DNA of 64,000 bases from Pseudosulfitobacter pseudonitzschiae (GTDB taxonomy: Bacteria > Pseudomonadota > Alphaproteobacteria > Rhodobacterales > Rhodobacteraceae), in assembly GCF_002222635.1 (NCBI RefSeq), contig NZ_CP022416.1:310001-374000 (forward strand), given 5' to 3'. This document shows, piece after piece, positions 42,428-51,957 of this stretch. Both the position numbers and the translations under genes were made by a program. How positions within the stretch are numbered: position 1 is the first letter of the stretch; every line of letters starts with the position of its first letter. Below the pieces are notes generated by a model. It ran no database searches. It saw only the letters and a program-made list of their open reading frames with translations, and was not told the DNA's origin.

Positions 42428-43362
42428 GGCGCAGTCACGTCGATGGTGATGCCGGACACCGGTGTCTGGTCGGGGACCAGTTGCGCGGCGTGCAGGAACG
42501 CCTCGAACGTGGCATAGCGGCCCACATCCATCGCCGCAGGGCGCAGCGCGAAACGGGGTATCGTGTCAGCCCAGGCGCGGGCATTCAATTCGTCGCGCAA
42601 TTCGGCGGATGTGGCTGCGAACACCTGCCAGCTTTCGTCGGGATGGTTGATAATGTACTGCGTCGCCTTTTCGGTCGCAGCCAGAAAGCGGGCGATCATA
42701 TCCGTATCCATCGTGTCGGAATTGGCCACATAGATCAGCTCGTCATAGGCGGGCAGGCCGTGTTCCTCGACGAAAAAGCATTTACCTTCAACGCCTTCTA
42801 TCTGCATCTGGTTCAGTTCAAAATTGCGATAGGCACCGATGACCGCATCGACCTGACCGGACATCAGCGACGGCGACAACGACCAGTTCACGTTGACCAT
42901 CTCGACCGCATCCACAGGCAGGCCGTTGTGGCGCAGGATCGCGCCCATCATCGCCTCTTCGACGCCACCCACGGAAAAGCCCACCTTTTTGCCCGCCAAA
43001 TCGGCAGGCGTCTTGATCGGACCATCGGCCAGCGTCAGCAGGCAGTTCAACGGCGTGGCAATCAACGTGCCGACACGCAGCAAAGGCAGACCTTCGTGGA
43101 TGTGCAGGTGCAGTTGCGGCTGGTACGAAACCGCCAGATCGGCCTTGCCTGCGGCGACCATCTTGGGCGGGTCGGACGGATCGGCGGGGGCGATGATGTT
43201 TACGTTCAGGTCTTGCGCGGCAAAGTACCCCATCTCTTGCGCCACGATGATCGGCCCGTGATCAGGGTTCACAAACCAGTCCAGCATCAGGGTCACATCG
43301 TCGGCAGCCATCAGCGGGGCAGCGGTCAGGGACAGTGCGGTCGTCAAAGCGGTCAGTTTCAT
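42424..43362 (-). CDS. thiY: Periplasmic binding protein for thiamine pyrimidine precursor, ThiY (NMT1/THI5-like)
   Basis: A 312-residue protein with signal peptide (cleavage near LMAADD). The NMT1 features are VTLMLDWFVNPDHGPIIVAQ, LNVNIIAPADPSDPPKMVAAGKADL and CFFVEEHGLPAYDELIYVA. ThiY of Bacillus binds formylaminopyrimidine, and the neighbouring TenA and ThiXZ support that ligand class. Start 43362 is chosen by the signal peptide and ATGA overlap with thiF; a longer frame lacks support. Confidence 0.9.
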   Translation of the reverse strand: MKLTALTTALSLTAAPLMAADDVTLMLDWFVNPDHGPIIVAQEMGYFAAQDLNVNIIAPADPSDPPKMVAAGKADLAVSYQPQLHLHIHEGLPLLRVGTLIATPLNCLLTLADGPIKTPADLAGKKVGFSVGGVEEAMMGAILRHNGLPVDAVEMVNVNWSLSPSLMSGQVDAVIGAYRNFELNQMQIEGVEGKCFFVEEHGLPAYDELIYVANSDTMDTDMIARFLAATEKATQYIINHPDESWQVFAATSAELRDELNARAWADTIPRFALRPAAMDVGRYATFEAFLHAAQLVPDQTPVSGITIDVTAP

Positions 43363-44354
43363 TTGTTGTGTCTTTCTGTCGGGGGCGTGTCGCCCGTTGC
43401 AATCAGGGAAATCTCTCCGGCCCAATGGGACCGAAGATGCGCCGCCGCTTGCCAGGCGCGCAGGCCCGAGCGGCAGGCGAAAACGGCGCGTTGGCCGTCC
43501 GGGGGCGTGGCGAGGTGTTGACGGTACTCTGCGACGGTGGTGCGCAGGGCTGCGGGTGTGACGGGCACGGGTGCGTCGACCCTATCGCGCAGTTCGACGA
43601 CGAAATCCTGCGCGGTCAAATCGCTTGGCGCGATAAAGGTCGGGCCGCCTTCAGGCTCCGGGGTTCCGTCGAAGCGAAAGCCGCTGGCGCGAAACCCCTG
43701 CATGTCGAAATGCATCAGCTGGCCCAGCGGTGACGGCCGTTGCCCGATCAGAATACCCAAGGCCATCTGCGCCATCGCCGCGCCGACCAGACCCACGACC
43801 GGCCCCATCACCCCCGCTGTGGCACAGGTTGCGGCACGGTCAGGCAGATCGGGAAACACGGCGCGCAGGGACGGGGCAGAGCCGCAGAACCCGCCCACAT
43901 AACCTGTAAACCCCAACACCGAGGCGCTGACCAGCGGCACACCCTGCGCATGGCAGGTGTCGGACAGAATATAGCTGGCGGCGAAGCTGTCGGCGCAGTC
44001 CAGAACAAGGGTCGAACGCGCGACAAGTTCTGCGGCATTCGCCGGATCAAGCGAGCAGGGCAGGGGCACCACGTCGCAATTGCCATTCAATCGCCGCAGG
44101 GTTTGCGCGGCCACATCAGCCTTGGTTCGACCCACGTCGTTTTCACGGAACAGGGTTTGCCGATGCAGGTTGGACAGCGCCACCACGTCACCATCCACAA
44201 GGGTCAGATGCCCCACACCCGCACCTGCCAGATATTGCAGGACAGGGGCGGCCAGCCCGCCCGCTCCCACCACCAACACGCGCGCGGCGGCGATGGCGCG
44301 TTGACCGGTTTCGCCCACTTCAGGCAGTTGCGTCTGGCGTGCATAGCGGTTCAT
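43359..44354 (-). CDS. thiF: ThiF/MoeB-type sulfur-carrier adenylyltransferase fused to a rhodanese-like domain
   Basis: A 331-residue E1-like enzyme that adenylates the ThiS C-terminal glycine. RVLVVGAGGLAAPVLQYLAGAG holds the nucleotide loop, TLVDGDVVALSNLHRQTLF the Mg region, and TCATAGVMGPVVG keeps the sulfide-linking cysteine. The two zinc CxxC motifs of ThiF/MoeB are gone: the first reads PSLRAVFP and the second is absent. The C-terminal 80 residues form a rhodanese-like domain with the cysteine loop FACRSGLRA. Start 44354 follows the ATGA overlap with thiE. Confidence 0.88.
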   Translation of the reverse strand: MNRYARQTQLPEVGETGQRAIAAARVLVVGAGGLAAPVLQYLAGAGVGHLTLVDGDVVALSNLHRQTLFRENDVGRTKADVAAQTLRRLNGNCDVVPLPCSLDPANAAELVARSTLVLDCADSFAASYILSDTCHAQGVPLVSASVLGFTGYVGGFCGSAPSLRAVFPDLPDRAATCATAGVMGPVVGLVGAAMAQMALGILIGQRPSPLGQLMHFDMQGFRASGFRFDGTPEPEGGPTFIAPSDLTAQDFVVELRDRVDAPVPVTPAALRTTVAEYRQHLATPPDGQRAVFACRSGLRAWQAAAHLRSHWAGEISLIATGDTPPTERHNK

Positions 44355-44947
44355 CTGGTCACCGCCAGCCACGCAGCAACGCGGTCTTCGGGGCTGTCGT
44401 TCAGGGTAATGTCGGTAACCGCAGACACTACATCGGCCCCAGCATCAAAGGCACCTGTGGCACGTTCAACCGACATGCCGCCGATGGCGACCAACGGCGT
44501 ACCCCCGATCAGATTGCGCCATGTGGTCAGTTTGGCCGTGCCCTGCTGATGCCATTTCATCTGTTTCAGGATTGTCGGATAAATCGGCCCAAGCGCGATG
44601 TAATCAGGCTCTAGCAAAATCGCACGGGCCAGTTCCGCCCGGTCATGGGTGCTGATACCCAGACGCAAACCCGCCGTGCGGATCGCGCCCAAGTCGGCGT
44701 CGTCCAGATCCTCCTGACCCAGATGCAGCCAGTCGCAACCGGTTTCGATGGCGATGCGCCAGTGATCGTTCAGCACCAGTGTGCAACCATGCTCGACACA
44801 GACGACCTGCGCGCGGCGTACATGCGCGCGGATCATGTCGGGGCTGGCGTCCTTGATGCGCAACTGCACCAGTTTGATGCCAAGTGGCACCAGCCGTTCG
44901 ATCCAGTCGGCGCGGTCGAAAATCGGGTAGAAACGGTCGAGGGTCAT
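44351..44947 (-). CDS. thiE: Thiamine phosphate synthase, ThiE
   Basis: A 198-residue TIM-barrel enzyme joining HMP-pyrophosphate and thiazole phosphate. [46 protein letters not shown] and PLVAIGGMS are the recognised stretches. It overlaps thiG and thiF by ATGA. Confidence 0.93.
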   Translation of the reverse strand: MTLDRFYPIFDRADWIERLVPLGIKLVQLRIKDASPDMIRAHVRRAQVVCVEHGCTLVLNDHWRIAIETGCDWLHLGQEDLDDADLGAIRTAGLRLGISTHDRAELARAILLEPDYIALGPIYPTILKQMKWHQQGTAKLTTWRNLIGGTPLVAIGGMSVERATGAFDAGADVVSAVTDITLNDSPEDRVAAWLAVTR

Positions 44948-45717
44948 TGTAGAAACGCCTTGCCGATCACGGGGGTTGACGGAGCAGCCATATCGCGCGG
45001 CTCCATCGGGTCTGCGGCAAATGCCAACCGGCCCGCGCGGATCGCGGTTGCAAAGGCCTCGGCCATCATCGCGGGATCACCCGCCTTGGCCACGGCCGTG
45101 TTCAACAGCACCGCGTCAAAGCCCAGTTCCATCGCCCGCGCCGCCTGCGACGGCAGGCCCAGCCCCGCATCAATCACCAGCGGCACATCGGGAAAATGCG
45201 CCCGCATCGCGCGCAGCCCGAAGATATTGTTCAGCCCCAGACCCGAGCCGATGGGCGCGCCCCACGGCATCAGCACCTCACAGCCTGCCTGCAACAGACG
45301 GTCGGCGACGACCAGATCCTCGGTGGTGTAGGGGAACACCTGAAAGCCGTCTTCGGACAGGATGCGCGCCGCTTCGACCAGACCAAAAACATCCGGTTGC
45401 AGGGTGTCTTCCTCTCCGATCACTTCCAGTTTGATCCATTTGGTGTCGAAAACCTCGCGGGCCATGTGGGCGGTGGTCACGGCCTCTTTCACGCTGTGGC
45501 AACCGGCGGTGTTGGGCAGCACATGCACGCCCAGATCGCGGATCATCTGCCAGAAATCCTGCCCCGCACGGTCCTGCCCGCTTTCGCGGCGCAACGACAC
45601 CGTGGCAACGCCGGCGCCACTGCGCCGGAAGGCATCGGCCAGAATCGCAGGCGACGGATATTGGGCGGTGCCCAGCATCAAGCCGCCCGACAGGGACGTG
45701 CCGTAAAAATCACGCAT
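44944..45717 (-). CDS. thiG: Thiazole synthase, ThiG
   Basis: A 257-residue TIM-barrel that forms the thiazole ring from dehydroglycine, deoxyxylulose phosphate and ThiS-thiocarboxylate. Catalytic lysine lies in [16 protein letters not shown], and [29 protein letters not shown] and [13 protein letters not shown] mark the fold. It begins three bases after the thiS stop. Confidence 0.95.
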   Translation of the reverse strand: MRDFYGTSLSGGLMLGTAQYPSPAILADAFRRSGAGVATVSLRRESGQDRAGQDFWQMIRDLGVHVLPNTAGCHSVKEAVTTAHMAREVFDTKWIKLEVIGEEDTLQPDVFGLVEAARILSEDGFQVFPYTTEDLVVADRLLQAGCEVLMPWGAPIGSGLGLNNIFGLRAMRAHFPDVPLVIDAGLGLPSQAARAMELGFDAVLLNTAVAKAGDPAMMAEAFATAIRAGRLAFAADPMEPRDMAAPSTPVIGKAFLQ

Positions 45718-45720
45718 CGC

Positions 45721-45918
45721 TCAGCCCCCCTGCATCGGGGCCAAAACCTCGATCTGGTCGCCATCGTTCAGGATGCGGGCGGCGCGAGCTGTGGCGGGAA
45801 CAAAGCTGCCGTTGACGGCGGTTGCGATCTTGGCCCCACCAAACCCCTGAGCGTCCAGCAGGTCGGCCAACGTCACCGGCGGCGTGTCGAGCGGTTCACC
45901 ATTAAGTTGCAGTTTCAT
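45721..45918 (-). CDS. thiS: Sulfur carrier protein ThiS
   Basis: A 65-residue ubiquitin-like protein ending in the required Gly-Gly (APMQGG). MKLQLNGEP starts the beta-grasp and ATAVNGSFVPATAR is conserved. The gene overlaps the thiO end by 17 bases. Confidence 0.95.
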   Translation of the reverse strand: MKLQLNGEPLDTPPVTLADLLDAQGFGGAKIATAVNGSFVPATARAARILNDGDQIEVLAPMQGG

Positions 45919-46897
45919 CCATCACCTCGGGAGTTATGTTGTCAAAAATCAGGGTGGCGACCATGCGGGCCAGCGCCGGAGCCAGCAAAAACCCGTGCCT
46001 ATACAAGCCGTTGGCGCGGATCAGATTGCCGTTGCGCCGGATGCGGGGCAGGTTGTCGGCAAAGGCGGGGCGGCTGTCCACGCCGATCTCGATCACTTCG
46101 GCCTCGGCAAAGGCAGGGGTCAGCGCATAGGCGGCGCTAAGCAGTTCCAGCAGGGCGCGGGCCGTGATATGGGGGCCTGCGCGGCCTTCAACCATTGTGG
46201 CACCCAGCATGAACACTCCGTCACCGCGCGGCACGACATAGAGCGGCACGCGCGGATGCAGCAGGCGCACAGGGCGCGACAACGTCACCTCGGGGCACGA
46301 CAGCACCAGCATTTCACCTTTGACGCCGCGCAGGTCGGGAATTTGTGCGCGGGCCTGAAAGCCGCGGCAATCTATGGTCAGGCCGTGACGTGCCAGCGCT
46401 TCGGGATCGGCGTCGGCCTGTTCGAAGACAGCGCCATCGCGCTCCAGTCCAACCCGCAATTGTTGCAGGGCGGCGCGAGGGGCCAGATGGGCCTCGGATT
46501 CAAACAGCAGAGCTTTGGCGAAGCGACCTGCCAAATCGGGCTCAAGCTCCGCAATCTCTTGCGATTCCAGCCTGCGGAAATTGCGGGTGCGCCGGGCAAA
46601 ACGGGCCAGATCACCCGTGTCGCGTGCGGGCGACACCACAAGCGATCCACGCCGATGGACGGCTCGGGTTTGTGCGGCCCACCAATCTGCGGCTTCCTGC
46701 CCCAGCCGCACCACCGGCTCTTCGGCACTCTCGCCCTCGCAGAACGGAGCCAGCATACCACCTGCCCACCACGAACAGGCTTGCGGGCCAAGGGTGGCAC
46801 AACGGTCCAGCACGGTAACTTGCGCACCGCGATCCAGCAGGGCGCGCGCCACACACAGGCCCGCCACGCCTGCGCCGATGACAGTAACGCGGTGCAT
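45902..46897 (-). CDS. thiO: Glycine oxidase, ThiO
   Basis: A 331-residue FAD-dependent oxidase producing dehydroglycine from glycine and oxygen for ThiG. VTVIGAGVAGLCVARALLDRG is the FAD-binding start, CSWWAGGMLAPFCEGES the substrate region and FMLGATMVEGRAG near the C-terminus. ATG 46897 (MHRVTVIGAG) shares one base with the thiD stop. A GTG at 46906 is less likely. Use of ThiO rather than ThiH shows an oxygen-dependent route. Confidence 0.93.
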   Translation of the reverse strand: MHRVTVIGAGVAGLCVARALLDRGAQVTVLDRCATLGPQACSWWAGGMLAPFCEGESAEEPVVRLGQEAADWWAAQTRAVHRRGSLVVSPARDTGDLARFARRTRNFRRLESQEIAELEPDLAGRFAKALLFESEAHLAPRAALQQLRVGLERDGAVFEQADADPEALARHGLTIDCRGFQARAQIPDLRGVKGEMLVLSCPEVTLSRPVRLLHPRVPLYVVPRGDGVFMLGATMVEGRAGPHITARALLELLSAAYALTPAFAEAEVIEIGVDSRPAFADNLPRIRRNGNLIRANGLYRHGFLLAPALARMVATLIFDNITPEVMDETAT

Positions 46898-47703
46898 CAC
46901 CACCACCTGTGAAAATGATGGACGGGGCCGTGACCCGCGCCGATGTTCAAACGGTCAGCGGCGGCAATGGCCCCTTGCAAATAGTGGTGCGCGGCAGTGA
47001 CCGCATCGGGCAGGTTTTCCCCCAAAGCCAGTTGTGCCGCGATCGCCGCTGAATAGGTGCAGCCGGTGCCATGCGTGTTGCGCGTGGCTAGGCGGGGGGC
47101 GCGCAGTGTGGCGACAACGCCGCTTGCATCGACCAGAACATCGGTACAGGTCGGCCCGCTGGCGTGGCCACCTTTCATCAACACCGCGCGCGGCCCCAAC
47201 GCCAGAAGTCGCATAGCCTGATCCGCCATTTCATCGGGCGAGATGGCAGAGGCATCGCCCACCAGCCGCGCAGCTTCGGGCAGGTTGGGGGTCAGCAATG
47301 TGGCCAGCGGCAATATCCGGCGCGTCATCGCGTCCACGGCGCTGTCATGCAGCAATGCGTGGCCGGTCTTGGCGATCATTACGGGATCAACCACGATCGG
47401 GCCGGCAAAACCGGCAAGCCCGTCGGCTGTTGCCTCGATGATTGCAGCGCTGGACAGCATCCCCAGCTTGATCGCGCGCACATCCAGATCGGATAGAACC
47501 GCATGGATTTGCGCGGCGACCACATCGGCGGGCACCTCCTGCACTGCAGTCACGGCGGTGGTGTTTTGCGCGGTGATGGCCGTCAGCACGCTGGCGGCAA
47601 AGACACCATGTGCGGACATCGTTTTGGTGTCGGCCTGAATACCGGCACCGCCGCCGCTGTCCGAACCGGCGATGGTCAACGCAATGGGGGGTCTGCTTGG
47701 CAC
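46897..47703 (-). CDS. thiD: Hydroxymethylpyrimidine/phosphomethylpyrimidine kinase, ThiD
   Basis: A ribokinase-fold enzyme of 268 residues performing two phosphorylations of HMP. ALTIAGSDSGGGAGIQADTK, TAITAQNT, KLGMLSS and VLMKGGHA are present, along with TRNTHGTGCTYSAAIAA for ATP binding. GTG at 47703 has GGAG eight bases upstream; the in-frame GTG at 47709 is too close to it. It is the first gene of the operon, about 60 bases after a TPP riboswitch. Confidence 0.94.
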   Translation of the reverse strand: MPSRPPIALTIAGSDSGGGAGIQADTKTMSAHGVFAASVLTAITAQNTTAVTAVQEVPADVVAAQIHAVLSDLDVRAIKLGMLSSAAIIEATADGLAGFAGPIVVDPVMIAKTGHALLHDSAVDAMTRRILPLATLLTPNLPEAARLVGDASAISPDEMADQAMRLLALGPRAVLMKGGHASGPTCTDVLVDASGVVATLRAPRLATRNTHGTGCTYSAAIAAQLALGENLPDAVTAAHHYLQGAIAAADRLNIGAGHGPVHHFHRWW

Positions 47704-47765
47704 TGGCACAACTCCAACATGTTTGGGCGTACCAGCGTAGAAAAAGAGCCTGCGCGATTTGTGCG

Positions 47766-47855
47766 CAACCTACCCGTTCCCTACGCCGGTATAACCCGGA
47801 TCAGGTTCGACGGGTCGGTGCATGCACCTCTCAGCCCAGAAGGGCCCCCCGACGG
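47766..47855 (-). ncRNA. TPP (THI-element) riboswitch
   Basis: Read on the minus strand, the segment has the conserved CTGAGA (47834-47829), then the ACCTGATC core (47806-47799), followed by the GGGTTATACCGGCG-AGGGAA arm and a closing helix with GGGCCC-TTCTGGG. This is the classic TPP aptamer. It precedes thiD, so thiamine pyrophosphate should switch off the operon by sequestering the ribosome-binding site or by termination. Confidence 0.93.
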
Positions 47856-48094
47856 ATAATATGTCTGGCATCCAGCCACACGCGGGCGGTTCGGATGCTA
47901 TTCCCCTATAGGGCTAGTCCGGAAGACTGCGGATCACAACCCGTTTTTCGCAGGATTCGGGTTTGGCTACTTATTGCCAGTCTTTCAGACGCTATGGAAC
48001 GCGGGGCAGGGCCAATGTGTTTTCCCATCAGACGAGACAGGCAGTGGCCCCGTGGCCAGAGCCTGTTCAGGACACTTCAAAAAGGGAATATGAA
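47856..48094. promoter_or_regulatory. Divergent promoter region of the thi operon and pfpI-like gene
   Basis: This region is 239 bases long and has no gene. It must hold the minus-strand promoter of the riboswitch transcript and the plus-strand promoter of the PfpI gene, but no clear -35/-10 pair stands out. AACCCG and CGGGTT (about 47938-47963) form a small dyad. Confidence 0.35.
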
Positions 48095-48658
48095 ATGACC
48101 AATATGACCGACGCAAAAATTCTGATCATGGCCACCAATGGCTTTGAACAATCCGAACTGCAAACCCCGCTGAAAGAGTTGCGCGATGCCGGTGCAACCG
48201 TCGATATCGCCACGCCGGATGGCAAGGCCATCAAGGGGTGGAACGAATCCGACTGGGGCGAAAGTGTCGAGGCGGATCTGAAGATTTCCGACGTGGACGT
48301 AGACGACTACATTTGTCTGGTTCTGCCCGGTGGCCAGATCAACCCCGACATCCTGCGCACCGACGAAAAAGCCGTGCATACGGTGCGCGACTTTGTGGCC
48401 AAGGACAAAATTGTCGCAGCGATCTGCCACGCGCCCTGGTTGCTGATCGAGGCGGGCGTGGTCAAAGGCCGCGAAATGACTTCGTATCATTCGATCCGCA
48501 CCGATCTGAAAAACGCTGGGGCCAATGTGGTCGATAAAGAGGTGGCGATTTCCAACGGCATCATCACCTCGCGCAGCCCCGAGGATCTGCCTGCCTTCGT
48601 GGCGAAGATCATCGAAGAGGTGAAAGAAGGCGAACACACCCGCAACGTCGCGGCATAA
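48095..48658 (+). CDS. DJ-1/PfpI family protein (type 1 glutamine amidotransferase fold)
   Basis: A 187-residue protein with ILIMATNGFEQSEL at the start (glutamate of the catalytic site) and the nucleophile elbow VAAICHAPWLLIEAG, followed by GREMTSYHSIRTDLKNAG. This matches PfpI/YhbO/YajL relatives, described as proteases, deglycases or glyoxalase-like stress proteins; the true activity is debated. Start 48095 follows AAAGGGA. It is monocistronic, with a strong terminator 30 bases after the stop. Confidence 0.9.
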   Translation: MTNMTDAKILIMATNGFEQSELQTPLKELRDAGATVDIATPDGKAIKGWNESDWGESVEADLKISDVDVDDYICLVLPGGQINPDILRTDEKAVHTVRDFVAKDKIVAAICHAPWLLIEAGVVKGREMTSYHSIRTDLKNAGANVVDKEVAISNGIITSRSPEDLPAFVAKIIEEVKEGEHTRNVAA

Positions 48659-48688
48659 CCGCAGCGCACCTGTGTGGCTCGTATATCC

Positions 48689-48722
48689 CGCCCCCATGCC
48701 AGCCCTGGTGTGGGGGCGTTTT
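48689..48722 (+). terminator. Intrinsic terminator between pfpI-like gene and sensor kinase gene
   Basis: CGCCCCCA (48689-48696) pairs with TGGGGGCG (48711-48718), with an inner CCAG/CTGG extension, followed by TTTT. It serves the plus-strand gene and may also act on the convergent kinase transcript. Confidence 0.85.
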
Positions 48723-48730
48723 GGTGCGCG

Positions 48731-51235
48731 CTAATCTGCTGTCGGGGGCAAAAGCCGTGCCAGCACCTGTTCCAGCGCCAAGGCGCTGACCGGTTTTTCC
48801 AACCGCGCAAAGCGATCCCTGTCAGCGGGGTCGATGCTGTCAGCGCGGGGCAGTTGCGTGGACATTGCGACGGCACGGGTCTGCGGATGCCGCTCCAGTG
48901 CCAACCGGATCAGATCCCAACCGCTGTGCTGGGCGTCCAGTTTCAGATCGCTAAGCACCAGATCGGGCGGGGGCGGACCGGTCAGCAACGCCCGCCCGCT
49001 GGCATAGTCGGTCGCTGTTGTCACGTCAAAGCCGTGTGCGCGCAGGGCCGTGGCGGCAGCGGTCAGCGCCTTTGGGTCGTCATCAATCACCACCGCGTAA
49101 CCTGCGTGGCGGGCGGAAAGTGCGGCGGCTTCGGCAATAGGGGGAAACAACAGGGTAACGGTGGTGCCCGCGTCAGGCTGCGATGCGATGTGCAGACTGC
49201 CGCCGGACTGGTGCACAAATCCGTCAACCATCGACAGCCCCAACCCCGTGCCGCTGCCATCGCGGCGCGCGGTAAAGAACGGCTCGGTCGCGTATCGCAA
49301 CGTTTCTGCGGGCATCCCGTGGCCGTCATCGGCCACGCTCAGCGCGATCTGGTCATCATCGGTTCGGGCCACCGAAATCTCGATATGGCCCGAGTCGCTG
49401 ATCGCTTGTCCTGCGTTGACACACAGATTGAGGATCGCGCTTTCCAGCTGTCCGGGGTCGATCATCGCCCAGATCGGCCCATCGGGGGTGGTGACGGACA
49501 AAACAGCGGTTTCAGGCAGGGCGATTTCCAGCAGATCGCGCATGGCGTTCAGCAGATCGACAATATCGGTGCGCTGCGGTTCCAGATGCTGTTTGCGTGC
49601 AAAGGCCAGCAGCCGTTCGGTCAGGGTAACGCCCAGATCAACCGCGTCTTCGATCCGCGCGCGCAACCGCCTGGCGGTTTCGGGGTCGGCGCGTTCCAAC
49701 AGGTGCAGATTGCCCGAGATTGTGGACAGGATGTTGCCAAAATCGTGGGCCACCTCGCCTGTGACCTTGCCCAACGTCTCGACCCGCTGGATTTCTGCCA
49801 GCCGCGCATCGACCAGCCGCCGTTCGGTCACTTCGGAAAACAGCCAGACTGCACCCCCATCGGGAAAGGGCGAGCGGCGCAGTTCCAGAACGTGTCCCGC
49901 AGCGCTTTCGTATTCCAGATAGCCCGCCGCCGTCATCGCCGTATCGCGCAGGGCAAAGGGCGATTGCGCCAACAGATCGTCCACCGTTTCAGGCGCCTGT
50001 GCCGTGTCGGGCAGGCGCAGCAAATCGCGGGTGCGCAAGTTTTGCGCCAATATCCTGCCTGACGCGGCAGTGATCACAACCCCGTCGGTGATATTTTCGA
50101 AGACCCGCGAAAACAACGTGTTCTGCCGCCGGATCAGCCGCGAATTGCGGTCCAGCCGCAGCGCATTGGCGCGAAAGATACGAAAGGCCGAGAACAGCTG
50201 GCCAATCTCGTCGTCGCTTTCCAACCTGCGTTCCAGCCGCGTGGCGCGGTCGCCAGCCGCCAGCCGTCGCATGGCCTGAGCGATGCGGTGCAGGTTCATC
50301 ACCACATAGCGCGAAACAAACACCGCCGAGACCACGGCGACCACCAGACTGATCGCCATCAGCGCCAGCATCACCCATTGCGCCACAGCCAGACGGGCGC
50401 GGGTGTCGGCCTGCGATGCCTCAAGCCGCTGACGGGCGGCGGTGACCTTTTGCGCGGCCAACTGGTTGATGCGCTCTGCCTCGGTGCGGATGCGGAACAG
50501 GGCGTTTTCAGCATCAAGCGAGATGGCGAGGTTGCGATAAACCAGATTGAACAGCGTATCGTCGCGAGTGATCGTGCGGTCGATTTCCTGCACGTTGTCC
50601 GCGACCAACGGCGTGGCGACGGCCAGAATATCGGCGCGAATTTTGGTATAGCGCTGGCGGAATTCCCCGATCGAAATCAGCGTGGTTGCCCGCGCGGTTC
50701 CCACGGCCTCCATCGCCAGTTGTTGCAGCGCCGACCATGCTTGCCGCTGATAGGTGGTGGCGACGCGCGTCGTGGTCCATTGCCGGTAACGACGCAACAG
50801 CCGTTCCAGATCGGCGTCGATGGCGTCAATATCGCGGCCAATCCGGTTTTGCTGGGGGATGATGTCCACCAGATCATCAACCGCCGCCCGCATACGGGCC
50901 ACTGACAGACCCAGTTCGGCGTCGCCCTGCGCCATAGTCTCAAGCCGCGCAATCGCCGCATAGATTTCGTCGGTTTCGGTGGAAATGCCAAAGGGCGGGT
51001 TCAGCGACAGCAGGAAGGGCGCGGATTTTGACAGGGTCGCAGCGCTTTGCGACAGCTCCAACGCGCGGGACACTTCAGCCAGTGACACGCTGTGCAGCAG
51101 TTCGATCTGGCGATCGGCGCGGGCCAGCGTGTAAAAGGCGATGACACCGATCACTGTGGCCACCACCGACAGCAGGCCAATCGCGCAGAACAGCCGCGTG
51201 CGAATGCTCAGCCGCGACAGACCCCGCGCGGTCAT
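48731..51235 (-). CDS. Hybrid sensor histidine kinase, TorS-like, with C-terminal receiver
   Basis: An 834-residue inner-membrane kinase. The first span is near residues 14-34 and the second near 288-310, framing a helical periplasmic sensor of about 250 residues as in TorS-type sensors. HAMP follows (AQAMRRLAAGDRATRL), then a PAS-like part, the DHp domain with H497 in GEVAHDFGN, the ATPase with ILNLCVNAGQAI and GTGLGLSMV, and a receiver with D763 in VLSDLKLD. No HPt domain is seen, so the receiver may act as a brake. It overlaps its regulator gene by ATGA. The signal is not known. Confidence 0.9.
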   Translation of the reverse strand: MTARGLSRLSIRTRLFCAIGLLSVVATVIGVIAFYTLARADRQIELLHSVSLAEVSRALELSQSAATLSKSAPFLLSLNPPFGISTETDEIYAAIARLETMAQGDAELGLSVARMRAAVDDLVDIIPQQNRIGRDIDAIDADLERLLRRYRQWTTTRVATTYQRQAWSALQQLAMEAVGTARATTLISIGEFRQRYTKIRADILAVATPLVADNVQEIDRTITRDDTLFNLVYRNLAISLDAENALFRIRTEAERINQLAAQKVTAARQRLEASQADTRARLAVAQWVMLALMAISLVVAVVSAVFVSRYVVMNLHRIAQAMRRLAAGDRATRLERRLESDDEIGQLFSAFRIFRANALRLDRNSRLIRRQNTLFSRVFENITDGVVITAASGRILAQNLRTRDLLRLPDTAQAPETVDDLLAQSPFALRDTAMTAAGYLEYESAAGHVLELRRSPFPDGGAVWLFSEVTERRLVDARLAEIQRVETLGKVTGEVAHDFGNILSTISGNLHLLERADPETARRLRARIEDAVDLGVTLTERLLAFARKQHLEPQRTDIVDLLNAMRDLLEIALPETAVLSVTTPDGPIWAMIDPGQLESAILNLCVNAGQAISDSGHIEISVARTDDDQIALSVADDGHGMPAETLRYATEPFFTARRDGSGTGLGLSMVDGFVHQSGGSLHIASQPDAGTTVTLLFPPIAEAAALSARHAGYAVVIDDDPKALTAAATALRAHGFDVTTATDYASGRALLTGPPPPDLVLSDLKLDAQHSGWDLIRLALERHPQTRAVAMSTQLPRADSIDPADRDRFARLEKPVSALALEQVLARLLPPTAD

Positions 51236-51957
51236 GCCCCGCGCCCGTCCAGCACAAAGATATAGCCCTGTGCACGGCGGGTTTGCAGATGCACGGGCTT
51301 GGACGGGATCGGTTCGATCTTGCGGCGCAACCGCAGGATCAGCACGTCGATGGTGCGGTCCAGATAGCGTTCGGAATCGCTGCCCAATTCGTCCAGCAAT
51401 TCGGGGCGCGGGATGATCCGGCCAGGATTGCGCACAAAGTAATCCAACAGCCGGTATTCCGCATTGGTCAGCGGAATTTCATTGCCCGCTGCGTCCTGCA
51501 GTTCGCGTTTTTGCAAATCCACCCGCTTGTCACCAAAGCCGATCTCGTGGCCGGTGGCGGGCGGTGTCACCGCGCCGTGGCCATAGCGGCGCAGCACAGC
51601 ACGAATGCGGGCGACCAGTTCGCGCGGGTTGAACGGTTTTATCAGATAGTCGTCAGCGCCGGTTTCCAGGCCGATGATCTTGTCGATCTCGTCGCCGACT
51701 CCGGTCAGCATGACGATGGGCAGGTTGTATTTCTCGCGGATATGTATGGCCAGCATCAGCCCGCTTTCGCCGCGCAGTCGCAGGTCGATCAAAGCCAGTT
51801 CTATCGCGGGCGGATCACCCAGCGCATGAAACGCAGCACTGTCGGCACAGGTCACCGCACGATAACCGCTCTGCTCGAGCAGAGCGGAAAGCGTCTGGCG
51901 GACCTGCGCATCGTCATCGACAATGGCGATCGTGGGCTGCGGGTTGGCACGGGTCAT
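51232..51957 (-). CDS. OmpR-family response regulator
   Basis: A 241-residue regulator. The receiver has IVDDDAQ, phosphoacceptor D58 in LALIDLRLRG and the switch lysine in YLIKPFNPREL. The winged-helix output domain (about 135-235) ends with RRKIEPIPSKPVHLQTRRAQGYIF. It is the first gene of the pair with the kinase and is divergent from phnD. It probably binds the repeat pair in the shared control region. Confidence 0.92.
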   Translation of the reverse strand: MTRANPQPTIAIVDDDAQVRQTLSALLEQSGYRAVTCADSAAFHALGDPPAIELALIDLRLRGESGLMLAIHIREKYNLPIVMLTGVGDEIDKIIGLETGADDYLIKPFNPRELVARIRAVLRRYGHGAVTPPATGHEIGFGDKRVDLQKRELQDAAGNEIPLTNAEYRLLDYFVRNPGRIIPRPELLDELGSDSERYLDRTIDVLILRLRRKIEPIPSKPVHLQTRRAQGYIFVLDGRGA

